9,959 bases of DNA, from assembly GCA_030044455.1 (NCBI GenBank), contig JASHVU010000517.1, positions 1 to 9,959 of the forward strand, written 5' to 3'. The first letter of the stretch is position 1. The number at the start of each line of letters is the position of its first letter. The DNA is from Acidobacteriaceae bacterium (GTDB taxonomy: Bacteria; Acidobacteriota; Terriglobia; Terriglobales; Acidobacteriaceae). Position numbers and translations under genes: made by a program. The notes under the pieces were generated by a model. The model was not told the origin of the DNA, did not search any database, and saw only the letters and a program-made list of their open reading frames with translations. Of the stretch, positions 1 to 6,251 are shown one piece after another.

Positions 1-977
1 GCTTCGTTTCTTGAATTTCTGGTTTGCGCAGCCGTTGAGCGCTCTTCATCTCTCCCCACGGCTCGCGGATGATGCATGCGGTGCACGGCCTTCAGACGTC
101 CCAACGCCAGGTGGGTGTAAACCTGCGTGGTCGAAATGTCGGCGTGACCCAGCAGCAACTGTACGCTGCGCAAGTCGGCGCCGTGTTCAACCATGTGGGT
201 GGCGCAACTGTGCCTGAGCATGTGCGGGCTCGCGTTACCGGTGGCCATCTTTACCAAGTGCCAAACCCATTGGCGGGTGAGCGGAGAGCCGCGCAGCGAA
301 AGAAACAGCCGGGCAACATCTTTGCGCCCGCCGCGCGCAGTGGTGATGCGGTCAAGATGCGGCCTTCCTTCCCGCAGATACTGCTCCAATGCCTCAACCG
401 CGGAGCGCCCCAGCGGCACAATCCGCTCCTTGTCGCCCTTGCCGCGCACCTGTACGCGGCCGGCGTCGAGCGCCAGGTCGCTGGTGCCCAGCGCAGTCAC
501 CTCTGAAACGCGCAGCCCGCCCGCGTAGAGCAGCTCCAGAATGGCTCTGTCTCTGAGCGCCGTGGCTTGCGCCTGCGGATGGTTGGCGGCCAACTGCGCC
601 CTCTCGAGCATTTCAGCAACTTCCGGCTCGGCAAGAGATTTGGGCAGCACCTTCCAAGTCTTGGGCGACTCCACGTTCACCGTCGGATCGTGGTGAATGC
701 GGCGGTCGAGGAGTAGCCACTTGTAAAACCCGCGCAGACAGCTCAGCTTGCGCGCCGACGAACGCGAATCGATGCCGTGCGCGCGCAGATGCTCGAGAAA
801 CGATGTCAGGTCTTCCTGGACTGCCATCAGCAGCACGCCATTGCGTTTTTCAATGAATTCGGCGAAGGTCCTTAGATCGCTTAAATATGCCTCGCAGGTC
901 AGAGGCCGCAGTCCTTTTTCGACCCTCAGGTAGGTCTGATAATCGCGCAGGAGGCCAAGATTGCCGGTGCTTTCCAC
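1..977 (-). CDS. xerD: Site-specific tyrosine recombinase XerD (C-terminus beyond window edge)
   Basis: Tyrosine recombinase of the XerC/XerD type, which resolves chromosome dimers at dif sites during division. Numbered from the GTG at 977-975, the N-terminal core-binding domain spans about residues 8-95 (LRDYQTYLRVEKG, LSCLRGFYKWLL) and the catalytic domain about 115-305. All six catalytic residues are visible: R156 (GGLRVSEV), K180 (GKGDKER), H252 and R255 (SPHMLRHS), H278 (LLGHADIST) and Y287 (QVYTHL). The ending RLKAVHRMHHPRA is typical of XerD rather than XerC. The frame stays open to base 1, so at least 18 residues follow the usual HHPRA end. No ATG lies between the upstream in-frame stop and the conserved domain. 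GTG at 977 is the most plausible start, although no good Shine-Dalgarno precedes it. The gene is divergent from the HAD gene. The identification as XerD is secure; the start is not. Confidence 0.93.
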   Translation of the reverse strand, partial: MESTGNLGLLRDYQTYLRVEKGLRPLTCEAYLSDLRTFAEFIEKRNGVLLMAVQEDLTSFLEHLRAHGIDSRSSARKLSCLRGFYKWLLLDRRIHHDPTVNVESPKTWKVLPKSLAEPEVAEMLERAQLAANHPQAQATALRDRAILELLYAGGLRVSEVTALGTSDLALDAGRVQVRGKGDKERIVPLGRSAVEALEQYLREGRPHLDRITTARGGRKDVARLFLSLRGSPLTRQWVWHLVKMATGNASPHMLRHSCATHMVEHGADLRSVQLLLGHADISTTQVYTHLALGRLKAVHRMHHPRAVGRDEERSTAAQTRNSRNE

Positions 978-1009
978 AGCTTCGATTATCCGCGTGTTCC
1001 GGCTTCGCC

Positions 1010-1032
1010 CGGCGCCGGCCCTCAGGGCGCCG
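1010..1032. repeat. GC-rich inverted repeat upstream of xerD
   Basis: CGGCGCC at 1010-1016 pairs perfectly with GGCGCCG at 1026-1032 around a 9-base loop. A nested GCCC-TCA-GGGC palindrome sits at 1018-1028. It lies 33-55 bases upstream of the probable xerD GTG in the xerD/HAD divergent gap, so it would fall in the xerD promoter or leader. It could be a regulatory hairpin or simply chance in GC-rich DNA. I see no convincing promoter hexamers for xerD, and the rest of the 978-1206 gap holds nothing else I can name. Confidence 0.3.
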
Positions 1033-1206
1033 AACCACGTTCATCAAGGAATCAACAGTGGTACTAAGGCAATTGACAATGGGGCAACGCATTGAACCGA
1101 ACCGCGTTGAGAAGCTTTCATGCGCCGCGCAACCTGGTGCACGGCGAACTCTTTACCGAAGCTTGACGTGCAAATCCGGCGAACATCGATCAAAATAGAA
1201 TTGGAC

Positions 1207-1980
1207 ATGATTTCGAGCAGGATTGAGGAACGCTTGTTGCGTACGGAAATTGAAGCGCCAAAATGGACAATAGAGGAGTTTGAGCGGCTGGTCCTCGAGA
1301 GCCGGCCCCGCGTAGCGGTTTTCGATTGCGATGGGACTTTATGGAGCGGTGACGCCGGATACGGCTTCATGGTGTGGTCGCTGGAGCAGGGTCTGGTTTC
1401 ACGCTCCACGAGCGACTGGATCGACACGCGCCATCGCGCCTATCGCGCGGGCAACGTGAGTGAAGAGGCGATTTGCGGCGAGATGGTGCAGATTTATGCC
1501 GGGCTCCGCGACCAAGAGCTGCGCGCCGCCGCAGCACAGTATTTCAACGAGTTTGTGAGGCCCAACATTTTCCCCGAAATGGTGAAGCTGGTCGCCGATC
1601 TGCGTAAGGCCGGCGCCGAACTTTGGGCCGTCAGCTCGACGAACAGGTGGGTGATCGCTGAAGGCGTGCGCGAAATCGGATTCGTAGAGGAGCGCATCGC
1701 CGCCGCCGAAGTGCGCGTTGAAAAAGGCGTTATCACGAGCGAGCTTTTGGATGTGCCGACCGGGCCGGCCAAGGCAGTGGCGCTCAAGCGCATGGGCGTG
1801 CCACATCCCGACGCGGTGTTCGGCAACTCGCTGCACGATCTAGCGATGCTTGAAATGGCCCGCTGCCCCTTCCCGGTCAATCCTTCACCCGCACTCATCG
1901 CCGAGGCCGGCAAACGCGGCTGGGGTTACTTCAAGCCGAAGGGCTCCGAGGGGCTAGATGCCGCGGTCAATGGCGAATAG
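1207..1980 (+). CDS. HAD-superfamily (subfamily IB, phosphoserine phosphatase-like) hydrolase
   Basis: Predicted cytoplasmic phosphatase of the haloacid dehalogenase superfamily, 257 residues from the ATG at 1207. Motif I is VAVFDCDGT with nucleophile D40 and acid/base D42. Motif II is the serine in AVSSTN (S143). Motif III is probably K189 in GPAKAV. Motif IV is FGNSLHD with D211. The roughly 90 mostly helical residues between motifs I and II fit the C1 cap of the SerB-like IB subfamily. The substrate cannot be read from sequence; phosphoserine or another small phosphomonoester is possible. An in-frame ATG at 1120 would add 29 residues of non-conserved, arginine-rich sequence, so I prefer 1207. 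No clear Shine-Dalgarno lies before 1207, and the AT-rich CAAAAT at 1191-1196 is close enough to suggest a very short leader. The Nudix gene follows after 72 bases on the same strand. Confidence 0.85.
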   Translation: MISSRIEERLLRTEIEAPKWTIEEFERLVLESRPRVAVFDCDGTLWSGDAGYGFMVWSLEQGLVSRSTSDWIDTRHRAYRAGNVSEEAICGEMVQIYAGLRDQELRAAAAQYFNEFVRPNIFPEMVKLVADLRKAGAELWAVSSTNRWVIAEGVREIGFVEERIAAAEVRVEKGVITSELLDVPTGPAKAVALKRMGVPHPDAVFGNSLHDLAMLEMARCPFPVNPSPALIAEAGKRGWGYFKPKGSEGLDAAVNGE

Positions 1981-2040
1981 TTATTGCTACCTTAAAAGTC
2001 GGTCAAGGTGGGCAGTTAAGCTCATCTCCTTTGTTTCGTT

Positions 2041-2046
2041 TACAAT
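2041..2046 (+). promoter_or_regulatory. Candidate -10 element (TACAAT) directly ahead of the Nudix start
   Basis: TACAAT differs by one base from the bacterial -10 consensus TATAAT and ends six bases before the GTG start at 2053. Transcription would therefore begin at or next to the start codon, giving a leaderless mRNA. No recognisable -35 lies 16-18 bases upstream. The adjacent AAAGG (2047-2051) is only one base from the GTG, too close to act as a normal Shine-Dalgarno. Confidence 0.35.
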
Positions 2047-2052
2047 AAAGGC

Positions 2053-2490
2053 GTGCAAGACGCCGAATCCAACGCCGGCTCCCGTCCCCCAGGTGCGCTG
2101 CGCTTTGTGGCCGCGGCACTGATTGTCCGTGATGGCGAAGTTTTGATCGGGCAGCGCCGCGCCAATCAGCCCATGGCGCTGCTCTGGGAGTTTCCCGGCG
2201 GCAAGATTGAGCCCGGGGAGAGCCCCCAGCAGGCCCTTGTCCGCGAGCTTGAGGAAGAGCTCGGCATCCAGGCCACGGTCGGCCCCAAGGTCATCCGCAT
2301 CCGACATAACTACCGCCATGGCGGCGCCGTCGACCTGCAGTTTTTTGCGGTTCGCGAGTTCGAGGGCGAAATGCAGAACCAGATCTACGAGCAGATCAAG
2401 TGGGTCAAGCTTGGCGACCTCACTACCTACGACTTTCTCGCCGCCGACCGGGGACTGATTCGGGATCTGGCAGCGGGCAAGCTGCTGTGA
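2053..2490 (+). CDS. Nudix hydrolase, MutT-like (8-oxo-dGTP diphosphatase type)
   Basis: Hydrolyses a nucleoside diphosphate linked to a further group. The MutT type removes 8-oxo-dGTP from the nucleotide pool or cleaves other modified NTPs in the cytoplasm. The protein has 145 residues, close to the usual 130-160. The Nudix box is complete at residues 50-72: G50, E56, R64-E65-L66, E68-E69, G71-I72, with the metal-binding REUxEE core intact. The preceding QRR...LLWEFPGGK stretch (residues 34-51) is characteristic of the MutT/NudG group. The reading frame is bounded by an in-frame TAA at 2017-2019. The only strong initiation codon between it and the domain is GTG at 2053, with a less likely GTG at 2107. 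The exact substrate is unproven. It may be co-transcribed with the HAD gene, but it has its own -10-like sequence. Confidence 0.92.
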   Translation: MQDAESNAGSRPPGALRFVAAALIVRDGEVLIGQRRANQPMALLWEFPGGKIEPGESPQQALVRELEEELGIQATVGPKVIRIRHNYRHGGAVDLQFFAVREFEGEMQNQIYEQIKWVKLGDLTTYDFLAADRGLIRDLAAGKLL

Positions 2491-2496
2491 AGAGCA

Positions 2497-2530
2497 GCTT
2501 CCAGCTTTTGGCTTTCAGGCTTTAGCTTTT
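2497..2530. repeat. Degenerate heptanucleotide array, GCTTT-type
   Basis: Five copies of GCTT or GCTTT start at 2497, 2504, 2511, 2519 and 2525, giving spacings of 7, 7, 8 and 6 bases. The array begins seven bases after the Nudix stop codon and sits in an otherwise featureless 197-base gap. It looks like decayed tandem heptamers rather than a terminator, because no stem can be formed with the T-runs. A weak CGAAAG/CTTTCG inverted repeat at 2607-2625 lies further along the same gap. Confidence 0.5.
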
Positions 2531-2687
2531 AACGCTCGGCTACTCTCTCCAAATTGACCGCTCCGGCTTCCTGCTCTGCGCTACTCTTCGTCCGTTCCCG
2601 GGTTAACGAAAGAGATTCGCTTTCGCCGAGGTCCGCCCGCGTGCGTTCGCACTCATGCGGCAGAACCCCAGCCTTGGATTGGTCGAT

Positions 2688-3149
2688 ATGAATAACTCCG
2701 CTCCGTTGCTTGCAGTTTATCGCGTCAAAGGCAGCATTCGCACTTCGGCATTGGCAATGCTGGCCACCGGGCTCATCTTCACGATAGGAATCGTGAGCCG
2801 GGTAAAACTTGGGCTCCAGCAGCCCTCAACCGAGACCGCGCTGCTTATTTCGGTGGTAGTGCTTGGCACCGCGATCTTCGCGCTTCACACCTTCACGTCG
2901 ACCGTGCGACTCACTGCTGACTCGGTGGAAAAACGCTACCTGCTCACCATCGCCAGCCTGGCCTTCAACGAGATCCGCGGCCGCCGTCAGATCGGCGCCA
3001 GCGGCGAGGAATCGAATATCCGCTTTTACGTCATCGTCCCCACTCACCGCTCGCTGCCCACGATCAAATTCGCCGAGTACCACGAATTCGACGACGCGTT
3101 CTACGAATGGTTTCTAAGCCTGCCGGATTTGGATGCGAAAGCAAAATAG
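2688..3149 (+). CDS. Small membrane protein with two N-terminal helices, function unknown
   Basis: I do not recognise a named family. The 153-residue product has two hydrophobic helices (about residues 20-37 and 50-67), separated by a short polar loop, then a soluble tail of about 85 residues. The tail (VRLTADSVEKRYLL...IRFYVIVP...FDDAFYEWFLSLP) reads like a beta-rich domain closed by a helix, reminiscent of bacterial PH-like domains found after paired membrane helices. That resemblance is an inference. Another in-frame ATG at 2655 would add 11 residues but has no ribosome site. The ATG at 2688 is preceded by a weak GGATTGG and gives a cleaner N-terminus. Codon use resembles its neighbours. 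The gene is convergent with the NRAMP-family gene. Confidence 0.72.
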   Translation: MNNSAPLLAVYRVKGSIRTSALAMLATGLIFTIGIVSRVKLGLQQPSTETALLISVVVLGTAIFALHTFTSTVRLTADSVEKRYLLTIASLAFNEIRGRRQIGASGEESNIRFYVIVPTHRSLPTIKFAEYHEFDDAFYEWFLSLPDLDAKAK

Positions 3150-3169
3150 GCGCTGGCCTGCTCCTGGCG

Positions 3170-3201
3170 CCTATTGCCTGTTCCCTGATTCCTATTCCCT
3201 G
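3170..3201. repeat. Degenerate heptanucleotide array, CCTRTTC-type
   Basis: Four consecutive seven-base units, CCTATTG, CCTGTTC, CCTGATT and CCTATTC, run from 3170 to 3197, with a fifth starting CCTG. The period is exactly seven. The array begins 20 bases after the stop codon of the small membrane protein. No open frame or stem-loop explains it. It is one of three arrays with this period in the window, each with a different core. Confidence 0.6.
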
Positions 3202-3251
3202 CCTTTACGGCGTTTTAGGAAAAGGTGTAATGTCACTCACGGAAGTGCAGC

Positions 3252-3278
3252 GTCAGCGCTCCTTGGGGTCGCGCTGAC
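3252..3278. terminator. Hairpin between convergent genes, possible bidirectional terminator
   Basis: GTCAGCGC (3252-3259) and GCGCTGAC (3271-3278) form a perfect 8-bp stem with an 11-base loop. It lies in the gap between the converging membrane-protein gene and the transporter gene, where a shared terminator is expected. Only a short TTT tract follows on the plus strand and none on the minus strand, so strong intrinsic termination is uncertain. Confidence 0.5.
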
Positions 3279-3320
3279 TTTGTGGCGTCGGTTTCTCCTT
3301 ACGGTATTTCCTGAAACGCT

Positions 3321-4571
3321 TTAGTGTCCCGGCATCATCCCCCACAGCATGACGCCGGTCATCCCGATCACAATCACGCTGGTGGCCCAGGCAATCACGT
3401 TCCAGAGCCGGGAATTGCGGTGCTCGCCCATCAGGTCTTTGCGGTTAATCAGCAGCAGCATGGGAATGATGACCACGGGCAGAAGAACACCGTTCAGCAC
3501 TTGCGACAGAATCGCCACGTTGATCAACTGCGCATCCGGAAGCACCAGCACGGTGACCGCGCCGCCCACGATCAGCAGCGTGTAGAGCCAGTAGAAAAAC
3601 GGAGCCTCTTTGAAGCTCTTGTCCACGCCCGACTCAACGCCCAGTCCTTCGCAGACTGTATAGGCCGTTGACAAAGGCAGAATCGAAGCTGCAAACAACG
3701 ATGCATTAAACAGCCCGAAGGCGAACAGGAGGAACGCGTAGTCGCCGGCCAGTGGCCGCATCGCCTCGGCCGCGTCCGCCGCCACCTGAATCGCGCCCAT
3801 TCCATGCACAAACAGTGTGGCCGCGCAGGCCACCACGATGAACCATGCAATCAGGTCGGTGAAGAAGCAGCCCACGATCACATCGAGCCGCGATGCGCCG
3901 TAATCCTTTACCGGGATTCCCTTTTCAACAACCGACGACTGCAGATAGAACTGCATCCAGGGCGCAATCGTAGTGCCCACCACGCCGATGGCCATATAGA
4001 TATACGATTTGTCGCGCCATACCGATTTGGCCGGCAACTTCACCGTTGCGACCAGCGCTTCATGCCAGTCAGGATGCGCCAACAGGCCAGCAAATATATA
4101 GGCCATGTAGACCAGCGACGCAAGCAGAAATATCTTCTCGGTGCTCTTGTAGTCGCCCTTCAGCACCAGCGCCCAAACCAGCACTGCGCAAATGGGCACG
4201 CTGATGAATTTCGCGACGTGAAACAGGTGCAGCGACCCGGCAATGCCGATGAACTCCGTGACTACGTTGGTGTAATTCAACACCACCAGCAGCGCCATCA
4301 TGACGAAGGTGAGGCGGAGGCCGAACTCTTCGCGGATCAGGTCGCTCAGGCCCTTGCCGGTGACCACGCCCATGCGCGAACACATTTCCTGCACCACGAT
4401 CAGCGCGATCGTAATGGGAATCATGGTCCACAGAAGCGTGTAGCCGTATTGGGCGCCGGCTTGCGAGTAGGTGAAGATGCCGCCCGAGTCGTTGTCAACG
4501 TTGGCGGTAATAAATCCGGGGCCGAGAACGGCCAGAAATAGCAGTATCCGGATTCGCCAGCGCTTCCACAT
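3321..4571 (-). CDS. SLC11/NRAMP-family divalent metal transporter with a magnesium-type binding site
   Basis: Inner-membrane transporter of 416 residues with about 11 hydrophobic helices, as expected for the family. Helix 1 reads GPGFITANVDNDSGG and continues to YGYTLLW, aligning with the canonical DPGN helix. The metal-binding aspartate is kept (D28), but the asparagine position is glycine (G31). Helix 6 reads GTTIAPWMQFYLQSS where manganese/iron transporters have an MPH motif. The coordinating methionine is replaced by A203 and the following histidine by W205. Loss of the soft methionine ligand is the feature described for the NRAMP-related magnesium transporters (NRMT, such as the Eggerthella lenta protein), so Mg2+ uptake is the better guess than MntH-type Mn2+ import. 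The substrate remains inference. The ATG at 4571 has AGGA about 12 bases upstream. The gene is divergent from the GH172 gene, and I cannot make out a magnesium riboswitch. Confidence 0.88.
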   Translation of the reverse strand: MWKRWRIRILLFLAVLGPGFITANVDNDSGGIFTYSQAGAQYGYTLLWTMIPITIALIVVQEMCSRMGVVTGKGLSDLIREEFGLRLTFVMMALLVVLNYTNVVTEFIGIAGSLHLFHVAKFISVPICAVLVWALVLKGDYKSTEKIFLLASLVYMAYIFAGLLAHPDWHEALVATVKLPAKSVWRDKSYIYMAIGVVGTTIAPWMQFYLQSSVVEKGIPVKDYGASRLDVIVGCFFTDLIAWFIVVACAATLFVHGMGAIQVAADAAEAMRPLAGDYAFLLFAFGLFNASLFAASILPLSTAYTVCEGLGVESGVDKSFKEAPFFYWLYTLLIVGGAVTVLVLPDAQLINVAILSQVLNGVLLPVVIIPMLLLINRKDLMGEHRNSRLWNVIAWATSVIVIGMTGVMLWGMMPGH

Positions 4572-4597
4572 CGTGCGGTTTTCCTATGGTGGATTCA

Positions 4598-4627
4598 TTG
4601 TTCCTTGGAATTTGGAACTTCAGTTCC
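4598..4627. repeat. Heptanucleotide array (TTGGAAY-type) overlapping a short palindrome
   Basis: TTGTTCC, TTGGAAT, TTGGAAC and TTCAGTT follow each other at a seven-base period from 4598 to 4625, 27 bases upstream of the transporter start codon. The right half also forms the palindrome GGAACT-TC-AGTTCC (4614-4627). The stretch would fall in the leader or promoter of the minus-strand transporter gene. It could be an operator or part of the same class of decaying tandem repeats seen at 2497 and 3170. Confidence 0.45.
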
Positions 4628-4742
4628 TCACTGACCATAACAGGCCGGGGTCCGCTCGTAAAAACCCGGCGAGTCAAGCTGGCAATCCTTCGATAGGCGA
4701 CGGCTTCGAAGACCGGCGTCATCTGTTGGCGCCCTGCCGAAT

Positions 4743-4778
4743 TAAAATACCCTGTCACGATTTCAGCCGCAAAAAGGA
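4743..4778 (+). promoter_or_regulatory. Candidate -10 and ribosome-binding site for the GH172 gene
   Basis: TAAAAT at 4743-4748 is a plausible -10 hexamer without a recognisable -35 at the right distance. AAGGA at 4774-4778 is a strong Shine-Dalgarno seven bases before the ATG at 4786. This ribosome site decides the start of the GH172 gene, even though the frame is open back to an ATG at 4471 inside the divergent transporter gene. Confidence 0.5.
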
Positions 4779-4785
4779 CCCGCAA

Positions 4786-5994
4786 ATGAATTCGTCCCGT
4801 TCCAGCAGCAGCCTTCGCACCCGACGCAATTTACTCGGCGCAATTGCCGGCGCGATCCCGGCCGCAGCTCTACTCGCCTCGCCCACCGCCGCGGACGGCG
4901 CGCCCGCTCGGCCTGCCGAGGAGTCGGCTGACGAGCTTTTTTCGCTGGCCCGCCTGCGCAGCTACAAAAGCCGCCGCTCTTCAAGCTGGGACCGCACCGG
5001 CGGCAATGCCGACTCCGTGCCCGTTGAGCCGGGGGCATCGGCCACGTTGCTCGACGTTACCGGACCCGGCGTAGTGACCCACGTCTGGTTCACTATCAAC
5101 TCCGAAGACCCCATGCACCTTAAGAATCTCGTCCTGCGCGCCTGGTGGGACGGGGAAACGTCGCCTTCGGTTGAGGCGCCGATTGGGGACTTCTACGGGC
5201 TCGGCCTGGGTGAGTACTTCAACTATCAGTCGGCCCTGCTCAGCGTCGCGCCGGCCAAGGCCCTCAACTGCTACTTCGAAATGCCGTTCGCGACCGCGGC
5301 GCGGATCACTCTCACTAACGAGGGGCCAAAACGTACCAACAATCTCTATTTCGCCGTCGACTACGTTTTGCTCGCCTCGCTGCCCGAGGGCCTTGGTCGC
5401 TTCCACGCGCAATTTCGTCAAGCCGCGCCCTGCCATGGCTGGACCAACGACTGGACCAATAATTGGGACCCGGCTATCGATGGCCGCAAGAATCTCGACG
5501 GCGCCGACAATTATGTCTTTCTTGAGGCCACCGGCCGCGGGCACTTTGTGGGAGTTACCCAGTCGGTGCTGCAAAACCAGAATGAATGGTTTGGCGAGGG
5601 CGACGACATGATGTTTATCGACGGCGACAAGATGCCCACCATCAACGGCACCGGCACCGAGGATTACTACAACGGCGCGTGGGACTTTTACGGCCAGCAG
5701 TTCGCCTACCCGCACAACGGCGCACCTTTGATCACGGGCGGCGAGCGCATCGGCAGTCGCTATTCGCTTTACCGCTGGCACCTCGAAAGCCCAATCGCCT
5801 TCGAGCAGTCGATCCGCGTGACCATTGAGCACGGCCACGCCAACCACCGGTCAGACAACTTTTACTCCGTGGCGTACTGGTACCAGACAGAGCCACATGC
5901 GGCATTTCCGGCGTTGCCGGCGGTGGCTGAGCGCGTGCCGAAGCTGTTTGATGTAGGCGGCGGAGCAGGAGAGGCGAAAGTGCCAACAACGTAG
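4786..5994 (+). CDS. Tat-exported DUF2961 / GH172-family glycoside hydrolase
   Basis: Secreted or periplasmic enzyme of 402 residues. Residues 11-34 form a twin-arginine signal: R13-R14 in TRRNLLG, then an alanine-rich hydrophobic stretch with cleavage probably near the TAADGAPA segment. The mature part matches DUF2961 throughout (SYKSRRSSSWDRTGGN, GPGVVTHVWFT, DFYGLGLGEYF, GTGTEDYYNGAWDFYG). DUF2961 is now family GH172, whose characterised members cleave alpha-D-fructofuranosides or alpha-D-arabinofuranosides. The two catalytic glutamates of the Bifidobacterium enzyme are 21 residues apart. Here E271 (WFGEGDD) and E292 (GTEDYY) have that same spacing, so the protein should be active. Which furanoside it uses cannot be read from sequence. 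The start is fixed by AAGGA at 4774. It is divergent from the transporter and lies 296 bases before xylB on the same strand, suggesting but not proving a shared role in sugar use. Confidence 0.88.
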   Translation: MNSSRSSSSLRTRRNLLGAIAGAIPAAALLASPTAADGAPARPAEESADELFSLARLRSYKSRRSSSWDRTGGNADSVPVEPGASATLLDVTGPGVVTHVWFTINSEDPMHLKNLVLRAWWDGETSPSVEAPIGDFYGLGLGEYFNYQSALLSVAPAKALNCYFEMPFATAARITLTNEGPKRTNNLYFAVDYVLLASLPEGLGRFHAQFRQAAPCHGWTNDWTNNWDPAIDGRKNLDGADNYVFLEATGRGHFVGVTQSVLQNQNEWFGEGDDMMFIDGDKMPTINGTGTEDYYNGAWDFYGQQFAYPHNGAPLITGGERIGSRYSLYRWHLESPIAFEQSIRVTIEHGHANHRSDNFYSVAYWYQTEPHAAFPALPAVAERVPKLFDVGGGAGEAKVPTT

Positions 5995-6040
5995 CATCGA
6001 TCGCAATGCCGCGCCGTTGGCTCGTGGTTTAAAGGCGGAG

Positions 6041-6251
6041 TGCGGGCGTGGACGCCCACACCGGCAACGGCGCTGGAACGCGGCGCTACAGTACATTCCC
6101 TTTGTCCCCGCCCATCATACCTGCTATGCTGCGGACGCCGAAGAAAAGCGATTTATATGAGAGCTGGACCGAAATCGTCGCCGTCAGGAACGACGCATAC
6201 TACGCCGGTCAGGAGACCGGCGGTACAACCGGGCCGGAGCCCGGCGCTACA
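6041..6251. repeat. Cluster of GGA-centred palindromic modules with GGCGSTACA tails
   Basis: The 296-base gap between the GH172 gene and xylB holds several similar elements. GGGCGT-GG-ACGCCC occupies 6044-6057. An imperfect element centred on CTGGAACG (about 6069-6081) is followed by GGCGCTACA at 6082-6090. The perfect 8-bp stem CGCCGGTC-AGGA-GACCGGCG occupies 6203-6222 and runs into GGCGGTACA (6219-6227). CCGGGC-CGGA-GCCCGG at 6229-6244 runs into GGCGCTACA (6243-6251). GTCAGGAACGAC at 6183-6194 may be a decayed copy. All have GGA at or beside the centre. They resemble REP-type extragenic palindromes. The last TACAAT (6248-6253) could double as a -10 for xylB. Confidence 0.55.

Noticed and set aside
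69..506. Plus-strand frames opposite xerD
   Set aside because: They are antisense to xerD, whose catalytic residues are complete on the other strand.
1..977. Tyrosine recombinase as integrase of a mobile element
   Set aside because: Length, motifs and the HHPRA ending match chromosomal XerD, and no att-like repeats, tRNA gene or phage genes are present.
1399..1836. Minus-strand frames within the HAD gene
   Set aside because: The HAD frame carries all four catalytic motifs; the antisense frames do not resemble proteins.
3804..4541. 245-residue plus-strand frame opposite the transporter gene
   Set aside because: It is rich in His, Gln and Asp, the typical antisense reading of membrane-helix codons, and has no domain.
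4471..4785. Longer version of the GH172 protein starting at 4471
   Set aside because: It would overlap the divergent transporter gene and bury the Tat signal; the ATG at 4786 has a strong AAGGA site and places the signal at the N-terminus.
4981..5847. 288-residue minus-strand frame inside the GH172 gene
   Set aside because: It lies wholly antisense to a well-supported gene and shows no family motifs or ribosome site.
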